Of a stretch of 64,000 nt of DNA, positions 56,692 through 64,000 are shown one piece after another. Source of the DNA: Cytobacillus sp. IB215665. GTDB taxonomy: Bacteria > Bacillota > Bacilli > Bacillales > SM2101. The first letter of the stretch is position 1, and every line of letters starts with the position of its first letter. Position numbers and translations under genes: made by a program. Under the pieces are notes generated by a model. That model was not told where the DNA came from. It did not search any database and was given only the letters and a program-made list of their open reading frames with translations. The stretch is taken from assembly GCF_033963835.1 (NCBI RefSeq), contig NZ_JAXBME010000015.1, positions 1 through 64,000 on the forward strand, given 5' to 3'.

Positions 56692-56746
56692 GGTCGGATC
56701 ATCTATACTTGATTCCTATTCAGGGTTCAAGTCGTATGGTCAGACC
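56692..56746 (+). terminator. Imperfect hairpin after spoVR
   Basis: Arms GGGTC-x-GATCAT ... ACTTGA and TTCAAGT ... ATGGTC-x-GACCC. No T-run, so termination is only possible. Confidence 0.45.
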
Positions 56747-56856
56747 CTTACGTATAAAGTATGTAACGGTTCACATAAGTGTCATAAATAGGAAGTTTGT
56801 CAATGGATAACATATAGTAAGATATAGCGTAAGGAGTTATTTTTTTTTACTTCATT

Positions 56857-56872
56857 TGTGAATAATATCACA
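56857..56872 (+). promoter_or_regulatory. Fnr box upstream of the alcohol dehydrogenase gene
   Basis: TGTGAATAATATCACA matches the Bacillus Fnr consensus TGTGA-N6-TCACA fully. AACTAT at about 56893-56898 sits where the -10 should be if the box is centred near -41. Anaerobic induction is expected. Confidence 0.82.
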
Positions 56873-56927
56873 AACTTTCAAATGGTGTTGTTCAACTATT
56901 GGGATTTTGATATGGAGGCGATATGAA

Positions 56928-57974
56928 ATGGGAAATTGTAACTGTAACCATAATCATGAAACGATGAAAGCAGCAGTAGTAAAAGAATTTAAGAAGGAGT
57001 TATCGGTAGAATGTGTTGAAAAACCGAAGGCTTCTAACGGACAAATATTGGTGAAAATAAAAGCTTGTGGTGTGTGCCATACTGATTTACACGCAGCTCA
57101 TGGTGATTGGAAAGTAAAGCCTAAGTTACCATTGATTCCTGGTCATGAAGGAGTGGGAGAGGTTGTAGAGGTTGGCGAAGGCGTTACACATCTCAAAGTT
57201 GGAGATAGAGTTGGTGTACCTTGGTTATATTCAGCTTGTGGACAATGTGAATATTGCTTAACAGGAAGAGAAACCTTATGTCTTAACCAGCATAATGCAG
57301 GGTATTCTATCGATGGAGGATATGCAGAATATTGTTTAGCAGCTGCTGATTATGTAGTTAAGGTTCCAGAAAATTTAGACTATGTAGAAGCTGCACCAAT
57401 TTTTTGTGCCGGTGTGACAACATATAAGGCGTTAAAAGTTAGTGAAGCTAAGCCAGGTGATTGGGTTGCTATCTATGGTGTAGGTGGATTAGGACATGTA
57501 GCTGTACAATATGCTAAAGCAATGGGATTCAAAGTCGTGGCAGTAGATACATTTAGTGAAAAATTAGATCTTGCTAAAGAGCTTGGAGCAGATGATACAG
57601 TTAACCCACTTGATGAAGATTCTGCAGAATACATCCAAAGGGAGTTCGGTGGCGTTCAAGCATCGATTTGTACAGCAGTTTCAAAAAAAGCATTTGATGA
57701 AGCTTATCGTGCAGTAAAACGCGGTGGAAAATGTGTTGCTGTCGGACTACCTCCTGAAATGATCGAAATACCAATATTTGATACAGTTTTAAATGCTGTT
57801 AGTGTAGTGGGATCGATTGTTGGAACTAGAAAGGATTTACAAGAGGCTTTACAATTTGCTGCAGATGGCAAAGTGAGAACAACAGTAACGAAAGCTAAGT
57901 TAGAAGATATTAACGACATATTTGCTGATCTTGAAGCGGGCAAAATTAACGGACGAGTTGTTATGGAAATATAA
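56928..57974 (+). CDS. Zinc-dependent alcohol dehydrogenase
   Basis: 348 residues. Catalytic zinc ligands Cys50 (C-G-V-C-H-T-D) and His73 (P-G-H-E-G-V-G-E), structural zinc Cys104, 107, 110 and 118, and NAD site G-V-G-G-L-G-H. It resembles AdhT/AdhP-type ethanol dehydrogenases. GGAGG lies nine bases before the ATG at 56928. The protein has a 12-residue extension, [12 protein letters not shown], before the usual M-K-A-A-V-V start; it may bind metal. The Fnr box suggests a fermentative role, reducing acetaldehyde when oxygen is lacking. Confidence 0.9.
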   Translation: MGNCNCNHNHETMKAAVVKEFKKELSVECVEKPKASNGQILVKIKACGVCHTDLHAAHGDWKVKPKLPLIPGHEGVGEVVEVGEGVTHLKVGDRVGVPWLYSACGQCEYCLTGRETLCLNQHNAGYSIDGGYAEYCLAAADYVVKVPENLDYVEAAPIFCAGVTTYKALKVSEAKPGDWVAIYGVGGLGHVAVQYAKAMGFKVVAVDTFSEKLDLAKELGADDTVNPLDEDSAEYIQREFGGVQASICTAVSKKAFDEAYRAVKRGGKCVAVGLPPEMIEIPIFDTVLNAVSVVGSIVGTRKDLQEALQFAADGKVRTTVTKAKLEDINDIFADLEAGKINGRVVMEI

Positions 57975-57977
57975 AAA

Positions 57978-58140
57978 GACTCTTTTCGTAAACTTTGTTG
58001 CTATTGTTATCCAATTAGTACCAAAAAAAGTGGTTTAACATGGACAGTCATTGTTGTACAGAAGAAAAGATGCCACGAACTCTAGTAGTGTACGTGTTTG
58101 GTTCTTATTACGAAAAGCAACAATAAATGCGAAAACAGCC
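57978..58140 (+). repeat. Intergenic repeat element, best full copy
   Basis: 163 bp. Left end GACTCTTTTCGTAAACTTTG, centre AGAAGAAAAGATGCCACGAA, right end AATGCGAAAACAGCC. It starts three bases after the dehydrogenase stop codon. The two ends pair imperfectly as inverted repeats. Confidence 0.88.
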
Positions 58141-58156
58141 TATAAAAAAGAAGAAG

Positions 58157-58190
58157 AAAGCTCAAAAGCAAAAAATTGCTTTTGAGCTTT
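58157..58190. terminator. Bidirectional terminator of adh and folD
   Basis: Perfect 15-bp stem AAAGCTCAAAAGCAA / TTGCTTTTGAGCTTT with a four-base loop between convergent genes. Confidence 0.9.
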
Positions 58191-58197
58191 TCTATAT

Positions 58198-59037
58198 TTA
58201 TAAGGTTCCCTCAGCTGAATCAACGGTATGTTTTAATAACATTGATATAGTTACAGGTCCAACTCCTCCTGGAACTGGAGTGATTGCACTAGCATATTTT
58301 AAACAGCTATCATAATCTGCATCACCAACATTTCCTTTGTTGTAACCTGCATCAAGTACGACAGCACCTTCTTTAAGCCATTCCCCTTTAATAAAATTAG
58401 GTTTGCCAACTGCAGCAACGACAATATCTGCTTGTTTAATAATGTCTGCTAAATTTTGTGTTTTTGAATGACATGTCGTTACAGTCGCATTCCTGTTGAG
58501 TAGCATCATTGATACTGGTTTTCCTAAGATAGGGCTTCGTCCAACAACAACTGCATGTTTACCTTCAATTGGCAAGGAATAAAAATCGATAATTTCTAAA
58601 ATAGCTGCAGGTGTACACGAAGGATATTTTCCAAAGCCGAACGATGTTTGTCCAAAACCGAGACTAGTAACACCATCTACATCTTTTTCAATATCAATTG
58701 CTTCAAAGGCAGCCCGTTCATCTATTTGGCTTGGCACTGGGTGCTGCAATAAGATGCCATGTGTAGAAGGATCATTATTAAGCTCCTGAATGATTTGTAA
58801 TAGTTCTTCAGTTTGAGTTTCTTTTGGTAGATGAATGCGTTTTGAGAAAATGCCTAACCGGTCGCACGCATTCCCTTTCATTTTTACATAAGTGGCAGAA
58901 GAAGGATCATCTCCAACTAAAATTGTAGCTAAACAAGGAATAACGCCTCGCTCTTTTAATGCAGATACACGCATTGTTAAGCTGTCTTTTACAGAATTGG
59001 CAACCTTAGTTCCATCTAAAATCAATTTTTCTTCCAA
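58198..59037 (-). CDS. folD: FolD methylene-tetrahydrofolate dehydrogenase/cyclohydrolase
   Basis: 279 residues from a TTG with AGGAGGGAT upstream. Y50-V-K-M-K54 holds the catalytic Lys; G-I-L-L-Q-H-P-V-P and P-G-G-V-G-P-V-T are the family signatures, and V-V-V-G-R-S-P-I-L-G-K-P binds NADP. It converts methylene-THF to formyl-THF for purine and formyl-Met synthesis. Confidence 0.93.
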   Translation of the reverse strand: MEEKLILDGTKVANSVKDSLTMRVSALKERGVIPCLATILVGDDPSSATYVKMKGNACDRLGIFSKRIHLPKETQTEELLQIIQELNNDPSTHGILLQHPVPSQIDERAAFEAIDIEKDVDGVTSLGFGQTSFGFGKYPSCTPAAILEIIDFYSLPIEGKHAVVVGRSPILGKPVSMMLLNRNATVTTCHSKTQNLADIIKQADIVVAAVGKPNFIKGEWLKEGAVVLDAGYNKGNVGDADYDSCLKYASAITPVPGGVGPVTISMLLKHTVDSAEGTL

Positions 59038-59301
59038 CTTTATCCCTCCTATATTATATACAAAGAGGCTGGAGAAAACGTAATAGTGCTTAATAGTCTA
59101 ATATTTTCATGTATTCCTGTTTAATGAGAAGCCTAATTTTGTTTTAATGTATGGTTCCTACATTCTTATTAATAAAAACTCCTAGACTAAATTTGGCACA
59201 TACGCTGATCCAGATGCCTCTGCCCAGACGACACGGCAATTTCTTTTACAGCTCCCTCGTGGTTCATTCCACAATTGTCGTCAGTAACTGTAAAAAATAA
59301 C

Positions 59302-59460
59302 GGCTCTTTTTTCGTAAACTTTGTTGCTAATGTAATTAAATTCAACAGTATGTTGAGGATATCATGCAGCTTTCAACAAAATAACAAGAAGAATAGATGC
59401 CTGTACGCTCGTTCGTATACTGTATTTTCTTTGTTAGAGAAGCAACAGTCAATGCAAAAT
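59302..59460 (+). repeat. Intergenic repeat element, degenerate full copy
   Basis: Starts GGCTCTTTTTTCGTAAACTT and ends AGCAACAGTCAATGCAAAA. The centre is diverged (AATAGATGCCTGTACG). It lies between folD and the YueH-like gene. Confidence 0.65.
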
Positions 59461-59554
59461 ATGATAGACCATGTTTATTGTATAATAAATCACGAACAAT
59501 ATCTACAAAATCACATCTTAATGTTCAGTTTTTTATGTATAACTAATATTATTG

Positions 59555-59794
59555 TCACATTTCACGAACCCACTGTGATATTTTGTTAGTCAAGTCTTGA
59601 GAAGTGTCTGCATTTGTATGGGATTTGAGTGAAGAATAAAGTATGCTTTTAAGCGTTTCAGCGTCCTGTTCATAATCAACTTTGAAAGACCACTCAATAA
59701 TTGGAATGGCGATAATAGTATATTCTTCTTTTTTATTTTCGTATAAGTATATTTTTTCTTGTTGGTTATTGATTATAGCTTTGCGAATTTTCAT
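59555..59794 (-). CDS. YueH-like small protein
   Basis: 79 residues from the ATG at 59794, with AAGG at good distance; two ATGs just upstream overlap that site. M-K-I-R-K-A at the start, Y-L-Y-E-N-K-K-E-E-Y, I-A-I-P-I-I-E-W-S in the middle and W-V-R-E-M at the end recall the YueH family of Bacillus. Function unknown. Confidence 0.6.
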   Translation of the reverse strand: MKIRKAIINNQQEKIYLYENKKEEYTIIAIPIIEWSFKVDYEQDAETLKSILYSSLKSHTNADTSQDLTNKISQWVREM

Positions 59795-60070
59795 CTTCAT
59801 CATCCTTATTATCCATAATGTTTTAGTAAATAGTAGCCTGCTTTATATACTAATTTGTTGTTGCTTTCATTGTGCACAACAGAAGCAGCTTTTCCATACA
59901 TTTATTTTTGATGAATTTATATGATTTGTAAAGTCTGTAAATGAATTTCATAAAAAACGAAATAAATGAAGGCGTTTTCAATTATGTGAATAGGTGTGGC
60001 AGTTTTGTGAAATAAATGTGAAGTTTTATTTTGAAATTGTCAAAAAGTATCTTGTCGTGATGTTAATTAA

Positions 60071-60086
60071 TGTGAGATTTATCACA
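60071..60086 (+). promoter_or_regulatory. Fnr box of the nap operon
   Basis: TGTGAGATTTATCACA, a full match to TGTGA-N6-TCACA, about 100 bases before napG. TATTAT or TATGAT near 60114-60121 may be the -10. No other full match besides 56857 was seen in the window. Confidence 0.85.
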
Positions 60087-60173
60087 TTTTTCAATTATTT
60101 AAAATGGTACTTTTATTATGATAGTAATGTTTTTAAGATCTTTGCTCAAGGAGGGGGGATCATTCTGAAAGGT

Positions 60174-60761
60174 ATGAATCTGCTAAAAACATTAATAGGT
60201 GGTCTAGCTGCTTACGAATTACTTTCACTTATGAAAGGTGGAAACAAAACTGTTCTTCGTCCTCCTGGAGCAGCTGAAGAAGATGAATTTTTAGCACTAT
60301 GTGTACGTTGTGGAAAGTGTAATCAAGCATGTCCGTATGACAGCATTAAGATGGGTACTGAGGCGCATGGTTTCGGCTTAGGTACACCATTTATTGAAGC
60401 TAGAGAAAATCCTTGTAGATTATGTGAAGATTTCCCTTGTGTTGAGGTTTGTCCTACAACTGCCTTATCAGGAATTAACCAAGTTGAAGACGTTCAAATG
60501 GGAACAGCAATCATTGATCCTGAACATTGTATCGCTTATGAGGGGGTGCGTTGTGAAGTATGTTATCGCGAATGTCCGCTTATTGATGAAGCGATTAAAT
60601 TAGATATTTACCTAAAACCCGGTGACGATATTCATGCAGTGTTCGCCCCAATCATTGATGTCGATAAATGTGTAGGATGTGGGATTTGTGAACAAAGATG
60701 TGTTGTTGACAATCCTGTTGCAATTCGTGTGAAGCCACGAGAAGTAAGAGGATTGTTTTAG
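60174..60761 (+). CDS. napG: NapG-type ferredoxin with four 4Fe-4S sites
   Basis: 195 residues from the ATG at 60174. Sixteen cysteines in four groups: 43/46/49/53, 81/84/89/93, 119/127/130/134 and 166/169/172/176. A hydrophobic N-terminal stretch (5-20) without twin Arg may anchor it. NapG passes electrons toward NapA in other bacteria. The start is unclear: AAGGAGG ends at 60154, 19 bases before the ATG, but seven bases before an ATT (60162) and ten before a CTG (60165), so a non-standard start is likely. napA follows 46 bases downstream. Confidence 0.88.
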   Translation: MNLLKTLIGGLAAYELLSLMKGGNKTVLRPPGAAEEDEFLALCVRCGKCNQACPYDSIKMGTEAHGFGLGTPFIEARENPCRLCEDFPCVEVCPTTALSGINQVEDVQMGTAIIDPEHCIAYEGVRCEVCYRECPLIDEAIKLDIYLKPGDDIHAVFAPIIDVDKCVGCGICEQRCVVDNPVAIRVKPREVRGLF

Positions 60762-60807
60762 CTTTTATAAAAAGAAACAGAATTTGTAATGGGGGAGGAG
60801 TTATTTA

Positions 60808-63363
60808 ATGGAGTTAACACGCAGATCTTTATTAAAAGCAACTGCAGTTTCCGCAACATTAGCAGTTGCAGGCTGTAAAAAGGATGAAGCGACAACACCA
60901 GTAGAACCACAAAATGATCCTGTCGTACAGGAAATGGCTAACGTTGAACCTGATGAATGGAAATCAACGGTATGTCGCTTCTGTGGGACTGGTTGTGGAG
61001 TACTCGTTGGTGTAAAAGATGGTAAAGTTGTTGCCACAAAAGGTGATCCTGAAAACCGTTCGAGTCGTGGCTTAAATTGTATTAAAGGCTATTATGTAGG
61101 AAAGATTCTTTTTGGCAAAGATCGCTTAACTAAGCCATTAATTAGAGAAGACAAAAGTAAAAAAGGAACGATGGAAGGTTTTCGAGAGGCATCTTGGGAA
61201 GAAGCTTTAGATTTAGTTGCAAATAAATTAAAAGAGAATCACGCTAAAGATCCTAAATCTATTGCCTTTTGGGGGTCTGGTCAACAGACGATCACTGAAG
61301 GGTACGCATCAGTGAAGTTATGGAAAATAGGATTGTTAAATAATAATATTGATCCAAATGCACGTCTTTGTATGGCAAGTGCAGTTGCTGGATTTATGAA
61401 GACATTCCAATCAGATGAACCAATGGGATCTTATCGTGATTTAGATGAAGCTGATGTATTTGTCACATGGGGAGCAAATATGGCAGAGATGCATCCAGTT
61501 CTATATTCTCGCCTAACTGCAAGAAAATTAAGTGGTACGAATGTCAAACATTATGACTTAACAACGAGACCATCTCGTACATCTGAAACTGCGGAATCAG
61601 TACTTGTCTTTAGACCACAAACTGATTTAGCTATTGCGAATGCCATCGCCAACTATCTTATAGTCAATGATGCGTATGACAAGAAGTTTGTTGAAGAACA
61701 TTGTCAGTTCAAAGCAGGTACCGAAAACCTTGGCCATACATTTGATGACAATTATGAAGCTACAGAGGTAGGAAAGGTTGCAGGGAAAGACTGGAATATA
61801 ACATTTGAAGAATATAAACAAATGGTGAGTGAATACACGCTTGAAAAAGCCGCAGAATTATCTGGTGTTCCAGCTGCACAGATTGAAGAATTAGCAAAAG
61901 AGTTCGGTGATCCGAATAAAAAAATCATGTCACTTTGGACGATGGGAATGAACCAGCATACAAGAGGGACTTGGATTAACAATTTAGTATACAACCTTCA
62001 CCTTATGACTGGTAAAATAAGTAAACCTGGTAACGGCCCATTTTCATTAACGGGCCAACCAAGTGCGTGTGGGACAGCTCGGGAGGTTGGTGTATTTGCA
62101 CATCGTCTACCAGCTGACTTAGAGGTGAAAAAACCGGAACATAGACAATTTAGTGAATTGATTTGGAATCTTCCAAAAGGATACTTAGATCCGATTGAAA
62201 CACCAGGATATCATACGGTCAAAATGTTCCGAGAATTGGGTAACGGAAATGTTAAGTTTATGTGGAGTATGTCAAACAACTGGGGACAAACGATGCCTAA
62301 GCTCAACCGCTTCAGAGGGAATGACCCTGACGGAAAAGGTGTCAAGGATGGATTTATCGTCGTATCTGAAGTTTATCCGACTCGTTCAACTGAGATGGCA
62401 GATGTTGTTTTTCCAGCATCCATGTGGGTGGAGAGAGAAGGACAATTTGGTAATGCTGAAAGACGTAGTAATGTTTTTGAAAAATGTACCGAACCGCCAG
62501 GTGAGGCAAAATGGGATTTATGGGCAATTGTTCAAGTAGCAAAACGTGTGCTTGAAGGTAAAAAAATAGGTGGTAAAGATGCCTTTGATGTTATCTTCGG
62601 CAATATTTGGGATTATGACAAAAATGATTTACTTGAGGACCAGCATGAAGTAAACAAAATACTTTGGGAAGAGTACCGAATGTTCTCTAATCCACATACG
62701 CATGAAAATCCTGAAGTACAGGAGCTCGGCAAGCAATTAAAGACTAAAGCAAAACAGTTAGCACCATATGAAGAGTACTTTAAGCAACACGGTATTTGCT
62801 GGCCTGTTCGTGAAGTGAATGGCGAATGGCTAGAAACAAATTGGCGTTATTCGTATGGAAAACAAGAGGATGGTTTTGACCAATACAATATTGAGGAATT
62901 CGGTCAACCAGGAAGATATAAAGACATTGATTTTTATAAATCTACTGATCATAGACCTACGATTTTCTTCCGTCCATTTGAGGATGCATCTGAGATTCCA
63001 GATAAAGAGTATCCGTTTTGGTTATGCACTGGTCGCGTGTTGGAGCATTGGCATAGCGGTTCGATGACGAGACGTGTTCCAGAATTACACCGAGCAGTAC
63101 CTGAGGCATTTTGTGAAATTCACCCTGAGGATGCAGAAGCATTGGGCATTAAAACAGGTGATATGGTCAAGGTTATTACACGTCGTGGTGAAGTGAAAGT
63201 GAAAGCTACGACAAAAGGGCGTGGAAATCCACCTAAAGGTCTTATCTACGTACCATTTTTTGCGGAAGAAACATTAATTAATTTAGCAACACTAGACACA
63301 TATTGTCCGATTTCTAAACAACCCGACTATAAAAAATGTGCAGTTAAGATTGAAAAGGCGTAG
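60808..63363 (+). CDS. napA: Catalytic subunit of periplasmic-type nitrate reductase
   Basis: 851 residues. T-R-R-S-L-L-K at 4-10 is a Tat signal and V-A-G-C23 is a lipobox, so the enzyme should be exported folded and tied to the outer face of the membrane. The 4Fe-4S cluster is held by Cys56, 59, 63 and 91; Cys188 in R-L-C-M-A-S-A binds Mo of the bis-MGD cofactor. It reduces nitrate to nitrite with electrons from NapG and NapB or a quinol system. Length is slightly above that of Gram-negative NapA. GGGGGAGGAG precedes the ATG. A closely related molybdoenzyme cannot be fully ruled out. Confidence 0.88.
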   Translation: MELTRRSLLKATAVSATLAVAGCKKDEATTPVEPQNDPVVQEMANVEPDEWKSTVCRFCGTGCGVLVGVKDGKVVATKGDPENRSSRGLNCIKGYYVGKILFGKDRLTKPLIREDKSKKGTMEGFREASWEEALDLVANKLKENHAKDPKSIAFWGSGQQTITEGYASVKLWKIGLLNNNIDPNARLCMASAVAGFMKTFQSDEPMGSYRDLDEADVFVTWGANMAEMHPVLYSRLTARKLSGTNVKHYDLTTRPSRTSETAESVLVFRPQTDLAIANAIANYLIVNDAYDKKFVEEHCQFKAGTENLGHTFDDNYEATEVGKVAGKDWNITFEEYKQMVSEYTLEKAAELSGVPAAQIEELAKEFGDPNKKIMSLWTMGMNQHTRGTWINNLVYNLHLMTGKISKPGNGPFSLTGQPSACGTAREVGVFAHRLPADLEVKKPEHRQFSELIWNLPKGYLDPIETPGYHTVKMFRELGNGNVKFMWSMSNNWGQTMPKLNRFRGNDPDGKGVKDGFIVVSEVYPTRSTEMADVVFPASMWVEREGQFGNAERRSNVFEKCTEPPGEAKWDLWAIVQVAKRVLEGKKIGGKDAFDVIFGNIWDYDKNDLLEDQHEVNKILWEEYRMFSNPHTHENPEVQELGKQLKTKAKQLAPYEEYFKQHGICWPVREVNGEWLETNWRYSYGKQEDGFDQYNIEEFGQPGRYKDIDFYKSTDHRPTIFFRPFEDASEIPDKEYPFWLCTGRVLEHWHSGSMTRRVPELHRAVPEAFCEIHPEDAEALGIKTGDMVKVITRRGEVKVKATTKGRGNPPKGLIYVPFFAEETLINLATLDTYCPISKQPDYKKCAVKIEKA

Positions 63364-63374
63364 GGGGTGAGCAC

Positions 63375-63788
63375 ATGAAAAAAAGAACTTTGTTATTATT
63401 TGTAATTTCTGTATTAGTCTTTGGTCTTATTGGTTGTTCAAATGATACTGCAGATCCGGTTCAGCAAACAGAACCAGAAGTAACTGAAGAACCTGTCGTT
63501 GAGACAGTCACATTACCACAATTATCATCTGAGGACAGAGAAGATGCTGCATCGATGGTATTACAAGGAGCACCACCAATGCAACCAGATGACCATATTG
63601 ACAGATGGAACCCTGAGTTACGATATGAAAGCTGTACTGCATGTCATGGAAATGAAGCAACAGGTGCGCCTACACCGCCTGCCGACCATTATGTAGATGA
63701 CAAAATAGGCAATCCAATCTATAGAGATAACTGTATTCAGTGCCATGCTACACAAAACGATACAAAACCTGCTTTTAACCAACCTTAA
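63375..63788 (+). CDS. napB: NapB-like dihaem cytochrome c lipoprotein
   Basis: 137 residues. A signal peptide ends in a lipobox, L-I-G-C21. Two haem sites are C87-T-A-C-H91 and C120-I-Q-C-H124, as in NapB. The acidic linker after Cys21 (about 22-50) would hold the haem domain off the membrane. A-P-P-M-Q-P and H at 74/105 may supply axial ligands. It starts 11 bases after napA with GGGGGTGAG as site. It passes electrons to NapA. Confidence 0.88.
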   Translation: MKKRTLLLFVISVLVFGLIGCSNDTADPVQQTEPEVTEEPVVETVTLPQLSSEDREDAASMVLQGAPPMQPDDHIDRWNPELRYESCTACHGNEATGAPTPPADHYVDDKIGNPIYRDNCIQCHATQNDTKPAFNQP

Positions 63789-63834
63789 ATGAAAATATTA
63801 CATCAATAATAAGGGGTATAGGTGATTGTTAGTT

Positions 63835-63905
63835 TCTAAAGGAAAACTTTGCAGTCTATCTATTTATTTCTTAGGACGAAAAACAACAACAAAAATATGT
63901 CATAA
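63835..63905 (+). repeat. Intergenic repeat element, deleted copy
   Basis: AAAACTTTGCAGTC is joined to TATTTATTTCTTAGGACGAA and AAACAACAACAAAAATATG; the centre is missing. Confidence 0.55.
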
Positions 63906-63918
63906 GTAGTACAACAGG

Positions 63919-63996
63919 CCTCACAATTTCAATATGCTGTACAGGAGTAATAATTACTCAGCATATAGATTTTATTCATTGTGAGGTCAGTTTTAT
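63919..63996 (+). terminator. Large hairpin ending the nap operon
   Basis: Outer stem CCTCACAAT / ATTGTGAGG and inner AATATGCTG / CAGCATAT, followed by TTTTATTTAT. It closes the operon after napB, so no further nap gene is on this transcript. Confidence 0.8.
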
Positions 63997-64000
63997 TTAT

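Noticed and set aside
59994-60173. Long N-terminal extension of NapG
   Set aside because: The frame is open upstream, but it crosses the Fnr box and the promoter region, so it cannot be coding.

Overview
The window looks like chromosomal DNA from an endospore-forming, low-GC Bacillaceae bacterium that is facultatively or strictly anaerobic. The evidence is spoVR, AGGAGG-type ribosome binding sites, an InhA-like M6 protease, and a gene order from about 29.4 to 56.7 kb that matches the Bacillus subtilis yhcT-yhcU-yhcV-glpP-glpF-glpK-glpD-pgcA-yhcY-yhcZ-yhdA-yhdB-spoVR block. A periplasmic-type nitrate reductase operon and two perfect Fnr boxes point to a life with anaerobic respiration and fermentation. 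No rRNA, tRNA or CRISPR array was seen.

Region 1 (1-14.5 kb) is a decayed accessory segment. It holds phage-type remnants (an XtrA/YqaO-like gene, two broken tyrosine recombinases, a frameshifted HNH endonuclease, a YolD-like gene). Mixed with these are surface-protein genes: a C1q-like jelly-roll protein, a short collagen-like protein, two paralogues starting with a Cys-Lys-Cys motif, intact and broken YVTN beta-propeller pieces, and a secreted protein with three ~82-residue repeats. Several genes are broken, and a 70-bp repeat and an integrase fragment each occur twice, which suggests repeated insertion and decay. The region ends with a NadD-like adenylyltransferase and NadE, followed by an ADP-ribose-type Nudix enzyme.

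Region 2 (15-29.3 kb) holds an S66 carboxypeptidase, two EamA transporters, a DUF1304 protein, a BdbD/BdbC disulfide-forming pair, the M6 protease, adenine deaminase, and a sulfur amino acid PLP lyase preceded by a textbook sigma-54 promoter and followed by its likely sigma-54 activator.

Region 3 (29.4-56.7 kb) is the yhc-yhd backbone. Inserted in it are a second disulfide pair (thioredoxin-like plus BdbC), a DUF4212/solute:sodium symporter pair, an MBL hydrolase with an acyl-CoA ligase, a gluconate kinase with an aldo/keto reductase, and an MFS transporter. The glycerol genes carry two copies of a likely GlpP antiterminator element.

Region 4 (56.8-64 kb) has an Fnr-box alcohol dehydrogenase, folD, a YueH-like gene and an Fnr-box napG-napA-napB operon in which NapA and NapB both look like lipoproteins.

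A family of ~160-bp intergenic repeats with imperfect inverted ends occurs in at least sixteen full, degenerate or partial copies from 14.8 kb to the right end and was not seen in the first 14.5 kb. Several genes have a strong Shine-Dalgarno sequence but no ATG/GTG/TTG at the right distance, with an ATT there instead. All functional calls are from reading motifs and context by eye; no database search was run.
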